A stretch of 64,000 nt of DNA from Phylloscopus collybita (taxonomy: Eukaryota; Chordata; Aves; Passeriformes; Phylloscopidae): NCBI GenBank assembly GCA_027886175.1, contig JAJNNQ010000129.1, forward strand, positions 744,001-808,000, in the 5' to 3' direction. Both the position numbers and the translations under genes were made by a program. The notes beneath the pieces are model-generated. The model saw only the letters and a list, made by a program, of their open reading frames with translations, did not search any database and was not told where the DNA came from. Below, piece by piece: positions 45,060-58,300 of this stretch (positions are counted from its first letter, which is position 1; every line of letters begins with the position of its first letter).

Positions 45060-48000
45060 GGTAGATTGCACCTGGGAGACATCCTCATTTGTGAGGGATT
45101 TCAGCAGGCATAACCCCAGTGCCAGGCAGACAGCATTAGACACGAACGGTGGCCCTTTTCCGTGGGAAACCAAAATCTCCACCCCACGTTGCTGATGTCA
45201 CTTTGTAGGAGGCATTTTCCAATATAAGGGCAGAGAAACTTCCATCTGGTTGTCGATTGCACCTGGGAGATATCCTCATTTCTATTGAATTTTAGTGGAA
45301 TTTTAGTAGGAAGAAGCCCAGTGGCAGGCAGACAGTATTAGACACGAACGGTGGCCCATTTCTAAGGGAAACCAAAGTCTCCACCCCACGTTCCTGTTGT
45401 CCGTTTCTAGGAGGCCTTTGGCACTACAAGGGCAGACAAACTTCCACCTGGTGGTAGATTGCACCTGGGAGATATCCTCATTTGTATGGAACCTCTGCAG
45501 CCCTAACTACAGTGCCAGGCAGACAGCATTAGTCACGAACGGTGGTCCTTTTCCATGGGAAACCAAAGTCTCCACCCTAGGTTCCTGATGTCAGTTTGTA
45601 GGAGGCCTTTGGAACCACAAGGGCAAAGAAACTTCCATCTGGTGTTAGATTTCACCTGGGAGATATTCTCATTTGTATGGAATTTCAGCAGGTAGAAGCC
45701 CAGTGGCAGGCAGACAGCATTAGACATGAACGGTGGCCCTTTTCCTATGGGCAACCAAAGTCTCCATGCCACGTTCCTGAAGTCAGGTTTTAGGAGACCT
45801 TTGGCAGTACAAGGGCAGACAAACTTCCATCTGGTGGGAAATTCTATTTGGGAGATAACCTCATTTGTAGGGAATATTAGTAGGCATATGCCCACTGGCA
45901 CTCAGACAGCATTAGACACGAACGGTGGCCCTTTTCCATGGAAAAAGAAATTATCCATCCTATGTTCCTGATGTCAGTTTGAAGGAGGCCTTTGGTACTA
46001 CAAGGGCAGACAAACTTCCAACTGGCGGTAGATTGCACCTCGGAGATGTCCTCATTTGTATGGAATTTTAGTGGTATTTTAGTACTCAGCAGCCCAGACA
46101 GACAGCATTAAACATGAACGGTGGGCCTTTTCCATAGGAAACCAAAGTCTCCAGGTGAGGTTCCGAATGTCAGTTTGAAGGAGGCCTTTGTCACTGCAAG
46201 AGCAGACAAACTTCTATCTGGTGGCATATTGCGTCTGGGAGATATCCTCATTTGTATGTAATTTCAGTAGTCATAAGCCCAGTGGCAAGGGGGCAGTATT
46301 AAACACCAAGGGTGTCCTGTTTCCATGGGAAACCAAAGCGTCCTCTCCAGATTCCTGATGTCAGTTTGTAGGAGGCCATTGGCATTAAAAGGGTAGACAA
46401 ACTTTCAACTGGTAGTAGACTCCATCTGGGAGATATCCTCATTTGTATGGAATTTTACTAGGCATAAGCGCAGTGGCAGGCACATAGCATTAGACACAAA
46501 CGGTGGCCCATTTCCATGGGAAACCAAAGTCTCCACCCCACGTTCCTGATGTCAGTTTTTAGGAGGCCTTTGGCACTACAAGGGCAAGCAAACTTCCACC
46601 TGGTGGTAGATTTCGCCTGGGAGATATCCTCATTTGTATGGAACTTCAGCAGTCATAACCCCAGTGCCAGGCAGACAGCATTAGACGCGAACTGTGGTCC
46701 TTTTCCATGGGAAACCAAAGTCTCCACCCTAGGTTCCTGATGTCAGTTTGTAGGAGGCCTTTGGAACCACAAGGGCAAAGAAACTTCCATCTGGTGTTAG
46801 ATTTCACCTGGGAGATATTCTCATTTGTATGGAATTTTAGTGGAATTTTAGTAGGCAGAATCCCAGCGGCAGGAAGACAGCATTAGACACGAACGGTGAC
46901 CCATTTCCTTGGGAAACCAAAGTCTCCACCCCACGATCCTAATGTCATTTTCTAGGAGGCCTCTGGCACTACAAGAGGAGACAAACTTCCAACTTGTGGC
47001 ATATTACATCTGGGAGATATCCTCATTTGTATGTAATTTTAGTAGCCATAAGCCCACTGGCAGTAAGACATCATTAGACACGAACGGTGTACCTTTTTCA
47101 TGGGAAACCAAAGTCTCTGCCCCAGATTCCTGATGTCAATTTGTATGAAGCCTCTTGCTCTACAGGGGCCGACAAACTTCCATCTGGTTGTAGATTGCAC
47201 CTGGGAGACATCCTCATTTGTATGGAATTTTAGTGGAATTTTAATAGGCGGAAGCCTAGTGGCAGGCACACATTAGACACTAACGGTGGCCCATTTCCAT
47301 GGGAAACCAAAGTCTCCACTCCAGGTTCCTGATGTCAGTTTGTAGGAGGCCTTTGGCACTACAAGGGCAGACAAAGTTTTGTCTGGTGGTTGATTGCATC
47401 GAGGAGATATCCTCATTTGTATGGAATTTCAGCAGGCAGAAGCCCAGTGGCAGGCAGACAGCATTAGACACGAACAGTGGACCTTTTCAATGGGAAACCA
47501 AAGTCTCCACCTCACGTTCCTGATGTCAGTTTGTAGGAGGCCTTTGGAACTACAAGGGCAGACAAAATTCCATCTGGTGGTAACTTGCACCTGGGAGATA
47601 TCCTCATTTGTATAGAATTATAGAGGAATTTAATTGCGCAGAATCCCAGCGACAGGTAGACAAAATTAGACATGAATAGTGGCCCTTTTCTAGGGGAAAA
47701 CAAAGCCTCCAGGCCAGGTTCCTGATGTCAGTTTTTAGGAGGCCTTTGGCACTACAAGAACAGACAAACTTCCAACTAGTGGCATATTGCAGCTTGGAGA
47801 TATACCCATTTGTATGGAATTTTAGTGGAATTAAAGCAGGCAGAAGCGCAGTGTCAAGAAAACAGCATTGAAAACCAACGGTGGCCCATTTCTATGGGAA
47901 ACCAAAGTCTCCACCCCACGTTCCTGATGTCCGTTTCTAGGAGGCTTTTGGCACTACAAGAGCAGACAAACTTCCAACTGGTGGCATATTGCATCGGGGA

Positions 48001-48375
48001 GATATCCTCATTTGTATGTAATTTTAGTGGAATTTTAGTAGGCATAAGCCCAGTGTATGGCAGACAGCATTAGACACGAACGGTGACCCATTTCTAAGGG
48101 AAACCAAAGTCTCCACCCTACGTTCCTGATGTCCGTTTCTAGGAGGGCTTTGGCACTACAAGGGCAGACAAACTTCCACCTGGTGGTAGATTTCACCTGG
48201 GAGATATCCTCATTTCTATGGAACTTCAGCAGTCATAGCCACAGTGCCAGGCAGACAGCATTAGACGCGAACGGTGGCCCATTTCTTTGGGAAACCAAAG
48301 TCTCCACCGCACGTTCCTGATGTCAGTTTTTAGGAGGCCTTTGGCACTACAAGGGCAGACAAACTTCCAACGGGT
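45060..48375 (+). repeat. 3,316-bp higher-order repeat, copy 1 (17 monomers)
   Basis: Landmarks recur exactly 3,316 bp later: 45,397/48,713, 46,516/49,832, 47,299/50,615. 3,316 is 382 bp, two 191-bp monomers, less than the left-hand 3,698-bp unit. The order of the remaining monomers matches the reverse of that unit. Just upstream, at about 45,060, a fused monomer (ccaactggtgg joined to tagattgcacc) marks a two-monomer deletion at the array edge. Confidence 0.93.
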
Positions 48376-51300
48376 GGTAGATTGCACCTGGGAGACATCC
48401 TCATTTGTGAGGGATTTCAGCAGGCATAACCCCAGTGCCAGGCAGACAGCATTAGACACGAACGGTGGCCCTTTTCCGTGGGAAACCAAAATCTCCACCC
48501 CACGTTGCTGATGTCACTTTGTAGGAGGCATTTTCCAATATAAGGGCAGAGAAACTTCCATCTGGTTGTCGATTGCACCTGGGAGATATCCTCATTTCTA
48601 TTGAATTTTAGTGGAATTTTAGTAGGAAGAAGCCCAGTGGCAGGCAGACAGTATTAGACACGAACGGTGGCCCATTTCTAAGGGAAACCAAAGTCTCCAC
48701 CCCACGTTCCTGTTGTCCGTTTCTAGGAGGCCTTTGGCACTACAAGGGCAGACAAACTTCCACCTGGTGGTAGATTGCACCTGGGAGATATCCTCATTTG
48801 TATGGAACCTCTGCAGCCCTAACTACAGTGCCAGGCAGACAGCATTAGTCACGAACGGTGGTCCTTTTCCATGGGAAACCAAAGTCTCCACCCTAGGTTC
48901 CTGATGTCAGTTTGTAGGAGGCCTTTGGAACCACAAGGGCAAAGAAACTTCCATCTGGTGTTAGATTTCACCTGGGAGATATTCTCATTTGTATGGAATT
49001 TCAGCAGGTAGAAGCCCAGTGGCAGGCAGACAGCATTAGACATGAACGGTGGCCCTTTTCCTATGGGCAACCAAAGTCTCCATGCCACGTTCCTGAAGTC
49101 AGGTTTTAGGAGACCTTTGGCAGTACAAGGGCAGACAAACTTCCATCTGGTGGGAAATTCTATTTGGGAGATAACCTCATTTGTAGGGAATATTAGTAGG
49201 CATATGCCCACTGGCACTCAGACAGCATTAGACACGAACGGTGGCCCTTTTCCATGGAAAAAGAAATTATCCATCCTATGTTCCTGATGTCAGTTTGAAG
49301 GAGGCCTTTGGTACTACAAGGGCAGACAAACTTCCAACTGGCGGTAGATTGCACCTCGGAGATGTCCTCATTTGTATGGAATTTTAGTGGTATTTTAGTA
49401 CTCAGCAGCCCAGACAGACAGCATTAAACATGAACGGTGGGCCTTTTCCATAGGAAACCAAAGTCTCCAGGTGAGGTTCCGAATGTCAGTTTGAAGGAGG
49501 CCTTTGTCACTGCAAGAGCAGACAAACTTCTATCTGGTGGCATATTGCGTCTGGGAGATATCCTCATTTGTATGTAATTTCAGTAGTCATAAGCCCAGTG
49601 GCAAGGGGGCAGTATTAAACACCAAGGGTGTCCTGTTTCCATGGGAAACCAAAGCGTCCTCTCCAGATTCCTGATGTCAGTTTGTAGGAGGCCATTGGCA
49701 TTAAAAGGGTAGACAAACTTTCAACTGGTAGTAGACTCCATCTGGGAGATATCCTCATTTGTATGGAATTTTACTAGGCATAAGCGCAGTGGCAGGCACA
49801 TAGCATTAGACACAAACGGTGGCCCATTTCCATGGGAAACCAAAGTCTCCACCCCACGTTCCTGATGTCAGTTTTTAGGAGGCCTTTGGCACTACAAGGG
49901 CAAGCAAACTTCCACCTGGTGGTAGATTTCGCCTGGGAGATATCCTCATTTGTATGGAACTTCAGCAGTCATAACCCCAGTGCCAGGCAGACAGCATTAG
50001 ACGCGAACTGTGGTCCTTTTCCATGGGAAACCAAAGTCTCCACCCTAGGTTCCTGATGTCAGTTTGTAGGAGGCCTTTGGAACCACAAGGGCAAAGAAAC
50101 TTCCATCTGGTGTTAGATTTCACCTGGGAGATATTCTCATTTGTATGGAATTTTAGTGGAATTTTAGTAGGCAGAATCCCAGCGGCAGGAAGACAGCATT
50201 AGACACGAACGGTGACCCATTTCCTTGGGAAACCAAAGTCTCCACCCCACGATCCTAATGTCATTTTCTAGGAGGCCTCTGGCACTACAAGAGGAGACAA
50301 ACTTCCAACTTGTGGCATATTACATCTGGGAGATATCCTCATTTGTATGTAATTTTAGTAGCCATAAGCCCACTGGCAGTAAGACATCATTAGACACGAA
50401 CGGTGTACCTTTTTCATGGGAAACCAAAGTCTCTGCCCCAGATTCCTGATGTCAATTTGTATGAAGCCTCTTGCTCTACAGGGGCCGACAAACTTCCATC
50501 TGGTTGTAGATTGCACCTGGGAGACATCCTCATTTGTATGGAATTTTAGTGGAATTTTAATAGGCGGAAGCCTAGTGGCAGGCACACATTAGACACTAAC
50601 GGTGGCCCATTTCCATGGGAAACCAAAGTCTCCACTCCAGGTTCCTGATGTCAGTTTGTAGGAGGCCTTTGGCACTACAAGGGCAGACAAAGTTTTGTCT
50701 GGTGGTTGATTGCATCGAGGAGATATCCTCATTTGTATGGAATTTCAGCAGGCAGAAGCCCAGTGGCAGGCAGACAGCATTAGACACGAACAGTGGACCT
50801 TTTCAATGGGAAACCAAAGTCTCCACCTCACGTTCCTGATGTCAGTTTGTAGGAGGCCTTTGGAACTACAAGGGCAGACAAAATTCCATCTGGTGGTAAC
50901 TTGCACCTGGGAGATATCCTCATTTGTATAGAATTATAGAGGAATTTAATTGCGCAGAATCCCAGCGACAGGTAGACAAAATTAGACATGAATAGTGGCC
51001 CTTTTCTAGGGGAAAACAAAGCCTCCAGGCCAGGTTCCTGATGTCAGTTTTTAGGAGGCCTTTGGCACTACAAGAACAGACAAACTTCCAACTAGTGGCA
51101 TATTGCAGCTTGGAGATATACCCATTTGTATGGAATTTTAGTGGAATTAAAGCAGGCAGAAGCGCAGTGTCAAGAAAACAGCATTGAAAACCAACGGTGG
51201 CCCATTTCTATGGGAAACCAAAGTCTCCACCCCACGTTCCTGATGTCCGTTTCTAGGAGGCTTTTGGCACTACAAGAGCAGACAAACTTCCAACTGGTGG

Positions 51301-51691
51301 CATATTGCATCGGGGAGATATCCTCATTTGTATGTAATTTTAGTGGAATTTTAGTAGGCATAAGCCCAGTGTATGGCAGACAGCATTAGACACGAACGGT
51401 GACCCATTTCTAAGGGAAACCAAAGTCTCCACCCTACGTTCCTGATGTCCGTTTCTAGGAGGGCTTTGGCACTACAAGGGCAGACAAACTTCCACCTGGT
51501 GGTAGATTTCACCTGGGAGATATCCTCATTTCTATGGAACTTCAGCAGTCATAGCCACAGTGCCAGGCAGACAGCATTAGACGCGAACGGTGGCCCATTT
51601 CTTTGGGAAACCAAAGTCTCCACCGCACGTTCCTGATGTCAGTTTTTAGGAGGCCTTTGGCACTACAAGGGCAGACAAACTTCCAACGGGT
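48376..51691 (+). repeat. 3,316-bp higher-order repeat, copy 2
   Basis: In phase with copy 1 and nearly identical to it across all landmarks inspected, including the private tagtaacttgc-type change near 50,900 that it shares with 47,583. Confidence 0.93.
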
Positions 51692-54600
51692 GGTAGATTG
51701 CACCTGGGAGACATCCTCATTTGTGAGGGATTTCAGCAGGCATAACCCCAGTGCCAGGCAGACAGCATTAGACACGAACGGTGGCCCTTTTCCGTGGGAA
51801 ACCAAAATCTCCACCCCACGTTGCTGATGTCACTTTGTAGGAGGCATTTTCCAATATAAGGGCAGAGAAACTTCCATCTGGTTGTCGATTGCACCTGGGA
51901 GATATCCTCATTTCTATTGAATTTTAGTGGAATTTTAGTAGGAAGAAGCCCAGTGGCAGGCAGACAGTATTAGACACGAACGGTGGCCCATTTCTAAGGG
52001 AAACCAAAGTCTCCACCCCACGTTCCTGTTGTCCGTTTCTAGGAGGCCTTTGGCACTACAAGGGCAGACAAACTTCCACCTGGTGGTAGATTGCACCTGG
52101 GAGATATCCTCATTTGTATGGAACCTCTGCAGTCCTAACTACAGTGCCAGGCAGACAGCATTAGTCACGAACGGTGGTCCTTTTCCATGGGAAACCAAAG
52201 TCTCCACCCTAGGTTCCTGATGTCAGTTTGTAGGAGGCCTTTGGAACCACAAGGGCAAAGAAACTTCCATCTGGTGTTAGATTTCACCTGGGAGATATTC
52301 TCATTTGTATGGAATTTCAGCAGGTAGAAGCCCAGTGGCAGGCAGACAGCATTAGACATGAACGGTGGCCCTTTTCCTATGGGCAACCAAAGTCTCCATG
52401 CCACGTTCCTGAAGTCAGGTTTTAGGAGACCTTTGGCAGTACAAGGGCAGACAAACTTCCATCTGGTGGGAAATTCTATTTGGGAGATAACCTCATTTGT
52501 AGGGAATATTAGTAGGCATATGCCCACTGGCACTCAGACAGCATTAGACATGAACGGTGGCCCTTTTCCATGGAAAAAGAAATTATCCATCCTATGTTCC
52601 TGATGTCAGTTTGAAGGAGGCCTTTGGTACTACAAGGGCAGACAAACTTCCAACTGGCGGTAGATTGCACCTCGGAGATGTCCTCATTTGTATGGAATTT
52701 TAGTGGTATTTTAGTACTCAGCAGCCCAGACAGACAGCATTAAACATGAACGGTGGGCCTTTTCCATAGGAAACCAAAGTCTCCAGGTGAGGTTCCGAAT
52801 GTCAGTTTGAAGGAGGCCTTTGTCACTGCAAGAGCAGACAAACTTCTATCTGGTGGCATATTGCGTCTGGGAGATATCCTCATTTGTATGTAATTTCAGT
52901 AGTCATAAGCCCAGTGGCAAGGGGGCAGTATTAAACACCAAGGGTGTCCTGTTTCCATGGGAAACCAAAGCGTCCTCTCCAGATTCCTGATGTCAGTTTG
53001 TAGGAGGCCATTGGCATTAAAAGGGTAGACAAACTTTCAACTGGTAGTAGACTCCATCTGGGAGATATCCTCATTTGTATGGAATTTTACTAGGCATAAG
53101 CCCAGTGGCAGGCACATAGGATTAGACACAAACGGTGGCCCATTTCCATGGGAAACCAAAGTCTCCACCCCACGTTCCTGATGTCAGTTTTTAGGAGGCC
53201 TTTGGCACTACAAGGGCAAGCAAACTTCCACCTGGTGGTAGATTTCACCTGGGAGATATCCTCATTTGTATGGAACTTCAGCAGTCATAACCCCAGTGCC
53301 AGGCAGACAGCATTAGACGCGAACTGTGGTCCTTTTCCATGGGAAACCAAAGTCTCCACCCTAGGTTCCTGATGTCAGTTTGTAGGAGGCCTTTGGAACC
53401 ACAAGGGCAAAGAAACTTCCATCTGGTGTTAGATTTCACCTGGGAGATATTCTCATTTGTATGGAATTTTAGTGGAATTTTAGTAGGCAGAATCCCAGCG
53501 GCAGGAAGACAGCATTAGACACGAACGGTGACCCATTTCCTTGGGAAACCAAAGTCTCCACCCCACGATCCTAATGTCATTTTCTAGGAGGCCTCTGGCA
53601 CTACAAGAGGAGACAAACTTCCAACTTGTGGCATATTACATCTGGGAGATATCCTCATTTGTATGTAATTTTAGTAGCCATAAGCCCACTGGCAGTAAGA
53701 CATCATTAGACACGAACGGTGTCCCTTTTTCATGGGAAACCAAAGTCTCTGCCCCAGATTCCTGATGTCAATTTGTATGAAGCCTCTTGCTCTACAGGGG
53801 CCGACAAACTTCCATCTGGTTGTAGATTGCACCTGGGAGACATCCTCATTTGTATGGAATTTTAGTGGAATTTTAATAGGCGGAAGCCTAGTGGCAGGCA
53901 CACATTAGACACTAACGGTGGCCCATTTCCATGGGAAACCAAAGTCTCCACTCCAGGTTCCTGATGTCAGTTTGTAGGAGGCCTTTGGCACTACAAGGGC
54001 AGACAAAGTTTTGTCTGGTGGTTGATTGCATCGAGGAGATATCCTCATTTGTATGGAATTTCAGCAGGCAGAAGCCCAGTGGCAGGCAGACAGCATTAGA
54101 CACGAACAGTGGACCTTTTCAATGGGAAACCAAAGTCTCCACCTCACGTTCCTGATGTCAGTTTGTAGGAGGCCTTTGGAACTACAAGGGCAGACAAAAT
54201 TCCATCTGGTGGTAACTTGCACCTGGGAGATATCCTCATTTGTATAGAATTATAGAGGAATTTAATTGCGCAGAATCCCAGCGACAGGTAGACAAAATTA
54301 GACATGAATAGTGGCCCTTTTCTAGGGGAAAACAAAGCCTCCAGGCCAGGTTCCTGATGTCAGTTTTTAGGAGGCCTTTGGCACTACAAGAACAGACAAA
54401 CTTCCAACTAGTGGCATATTGCAGCTTGGAGATATACCCATTTGTATGGAATTTTAGTGGAATTAAAGCAGGCAGAAGCGCAGTGTCAAGAAAACAGCAT
54501 TGAAAACCAACGGTGGCCCATTTCTATGGGAAACCAAAGTCTCCACCCCACGTTCCTGATGTCCGTTTCTAGGAGGCTTTTGGCACTACAAGAGCAGACA

Positions 54601-55301
54601 AACTTTCAACTGGTGGCATATTGCATCGGGGAGATATCTTCATTTGTATGTAATTTTAGTGGAATTTTAGTAGGCATAAGCCCAGTGTATGGCAGACACC
54701 ATTAGACACGAACGGTGACCCATTTCTAAGGGAAACCAAAGTCTCCACCCCACGTTCCTGATGTCCGTTTCTAGGAGGGCTTTGGCACTACAAGGGCAGA
54801 CAAACTTCCACCTGGTGGTAGATTTCACCTGGGAGATATCCTCATTTCTATGGAACTTCAGCAGTCATAGCCACAGTGCCAGGCAGACAGCATTAGACGC
54901 GAACGGTGGCCCATTTCTTTGGGAAACCAAAGTCTCCACCGCACGTTCCTGATGTCAGTTTTTAGGAGGCCTTTGGCACTACAAGGGCAGACAAACTTCC
55001 AACGGGTGGTAGATTGCACCTGGGAGACATCCTCATTTGTGAGGGATTTCAGCAGGCATAACCCCAGTGCCAGGCAGACAGCATTAGACACGAACGGTGG
55101 CCCTTTTCCGTGGGAAACCAAAATCTCCACGCCACGTTGCTGATGTCACTTTGTAGGAGGCATTTTCCAATATAAGGGCAGAGAAACTTCTATCTGGTTG
55201 TCGATTGCACCTGGGAGATATCCTCATTTCTATTGAATTTTAGTGGAATTTTAGTAGGAAGAAGCCCAGTGGCAGGCAGACAGTATTAGACACGAACGGT
55301 G
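51692..55301 (+). repeat. 3,316-bp higher-order repeat, copy 3 (plus start of a fourth)
   Basis: In phase with copies 1 and 2, with a few private changes: gatttcacctggg at 53,242 instead of gatttcgcctggg, and an aggatta change at 53,118. About 290 bp of a further unit follow before the pattern switches at about 55,301. Confidence 0.92.
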
Positions 55302-58300
55302 GCTCATTTCTATGGGAAACCAAAGTCTCCACACCACGTAACCGATGTCCGTTTCTAGGAGGCCTTTGGCACTACAAGGGCAGACAAACTTCCACCTTGT
55401 GGTAGATTGCACCTTGGAGATATCCTCATTTGTATGCAACTTCAGCAATCATAACCACAGTGCCAGGCAGACAGCATTAGGCGGGAACGGCGGTCCTTTT
55501 CCATGGGAAACCAAAGTCTCCACACCACGTACCGGATGTCAGGTTTTAGGAGGCATTTGGCAGTACAAGGGCAGACAAACTTCCGTCTGGTGGTTGATTG
55601 CATCGGGGAGATATCCTCATTTGTATGGAATTTCAGCACGTAGAAACCCAGTGGCAGGCAGACAGCATAAGACACGAACGGTGGCCCATTTCTAAGGGAA
55701 ACAAAAGTCTCCACCCCACGTTCCTGTTGTCCGTTTCTAGGAGGCCTTTGGCACTACAAGGGCAGACAAACTTCCACCTGGTGGTAGATTGCACCTGGGA
55801 GATATCCTCATTTGTATGGAACCTCTGCAGTCCTAACTACAGTGCCAGGCAGACAGCATTAGTCACGAACGGTGGTCCTTTTCCATGGGAAACCAAAGTC
55901 TCCACACAACGTTCCCGATGTCAGGTTTTAGGAGACCTTTGGCAGTACAAGGGCAGACATTCTTCCGTCTGGTGGTTGATTGCATCGGGGAGATATCTTC
56001 ATTTGTATGGAATTTCAGCAGGTAGAAGCCCAGTGGCAGGCAGACAGTATTAGACACGAACGGTGGCTCATTTCTATGGGAAACCAAAGTCTTCACACCA
56101 CGTACCCGCTGTCCATTTCTAGGAGACCTTTGGCACTACAAGGGCAGACAAACTTCCACCTTGTGGTAGATTGCACCTTGGAGATATCCTCATTTGTATG
56201 CAACTTCAGCAGTCATAACCACAGTGCCAGGCAGACAGCATTAGACGGGAACGGCGGTCCTTTTCCATGGGAAACCAAAGTCTCCACACCACGTACCGGA
56301 TGTCAGGTTTTAGGAGGCATTTGGCAGTACAAGGGCAGACAAACTTCCGTCTGGTGGTTGATTGCATCGGGGAGATATCCTCATTTGTATGGAATTTCAG
56401 CACGTAGAAACCCAGTGGCAGGCAGACAGCATAAGACACGAACGGTGGCCCATTTCTAAGGGAAACCAAAGTCTCCACCCCACGTTCCTGTTGTCCGTTT
56501 CTAGGAGGCCTTTGGCACTACAAGGGCAGACAAACTTCCACCTGGTGGTAGATTGCACCTGGGAGATATCCTCATTTGTATGGAACCTCTGCAGTCCTAA
56601 CTACAGTGCCAGGCAGACAGCATTAGTCACGAACGGTGGTCCTTTTCCATGGGAAACCAAAGTCTCCACACAACGTTCCCGATGTCAGGTTTTAGGAGAC
56701 CTTTGGCAGTACAAGGGCAGACATTCTTCCGTCTGGTGGTTGATTGCATCGGGGAGATATCTTCATTTGTATGGAATTTCAGCAGGTAGAAGCCCAGTGG
56801 CAGGCAGACAGTATTAGACACGAACGGTGGCTCATTTCTATGGGAAACCAAAGTCTTCACACCACGTACCCGCTGTCCATTTCTAGGAGACCTTTGGCAC
56901 TACAAGGGCAGACAAACTTCCACCTTGTGGTAGATTGCACCTTGGAGATATCCTCATTTGTATGCAACTTCAGCAGTCATAACCACAGTGCCAGGCAGAC
57001 AGCATTAGACGGGAACGGCGGTCCTTTTCCATGGGAAACCAAAGTCTCCACACCACGTACCGGATGTCAGGTTTTAGGAGGCATTTGGCAGTACAAGGGC
57101 AGACAAACTTCCGTCTGGTGGTTGATTGCATCGGGGAGATATCCTCATTTGTATGGAATTTCAGTACGTAGAAACCCAGTGGCAGGCAGACAGCATAATA
57201 CACGAACGCTGGCCCATTTCCTTGGGAAACCAAAGTCTCCACCCCACGTTCCTGATGTCCGTTTCTAGGAGACTTTTGGCACTACAAGAGCAGACAAACT
57301 TCCAACTGGTGGCATATTGCATCGGGGAGATATCCTCATTTGTATGTAATTTTAGTGGAGTTTTAGTAGGCATAAGCCCAGTGTATGGCAGACAGCATTA
57401 GACACGAACGGTGACCCATTTCTAAGGGAAACCAAAGTCTCCACCCCACGTTCCTGATGTCCGTTTCTAGGAGGGCTTTGGCACTACAAGGGCAGACAAA
57501 CTTCCACCTGGTGGTAGATTTCACCTGGGAGATATCCTCATTTCTATGGAACTTCAGCAGTCATAGCCACAGTGCCAGGCAGACAGCATTAGACGCGAAC
57601 GGTGGCCCATTTCTTTGGGAAACCAAAGTCTCCACCGCACGTTCCTGATGTCAGTTTTTAGGAGGCCTTTGGCACTACAAGGGCAGACAAACTTCCAACG
57701 GGTGGTAGATTGCACCTGGGAGACATCCTCATTTGTGAGGGATTTCAGCAGGCATAACCCCAGTGCCAGGCAGACAGCATTAGACACGAACGGTGGCCCT
57801 TTTCCGTGGGAAACCAAAATCTCCACGCCACGTTGCTGATGTCACTTTGTAGGAGGCATTTTCCAATATAAGGGCAGAGAAACTTCTATCTGGTTGTCGA
57901 TTGCACCTGGGAGATATCCTCATTTCTATTGAATTTTAGTGGAATTTTAGTAGGAAGAAGCCCAGTGGCAGGCAGACAGTATTAGACACGAACGGTGGCT
58001 CATTTCTATGGGAAACCAAAGTCTCCACACCACGTAACCGATGTCCGTTTCTAGGAGGCCTTTGGCACTACAAGGGCAGACAAACTTCCACCTTGTGGTA
58101 GATTGCACCTTGGAGATATCCTCATTTGTATGCAACTTCAGCAATCATAACCACAGTGCCAGGCAGACAGCATTAGGCGGGAACGGCGGTCCTTTTCCAT
58201 GGGAAACCAAAGTCTCCACACCACGTACCGGATGTCAGGTTTTAGGAGGCATTTGGCAGTACAAGGGCAGACAAACTTCCGTCTGGTGGTTGATTGCATC

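Noticed and set aside
55470..55510. CENP-B box in the gcgggaacggcgg monomer variant
   Set aside because: Only part of the motif resembles the box; the required TTCG and A spacing are absent on both strands.
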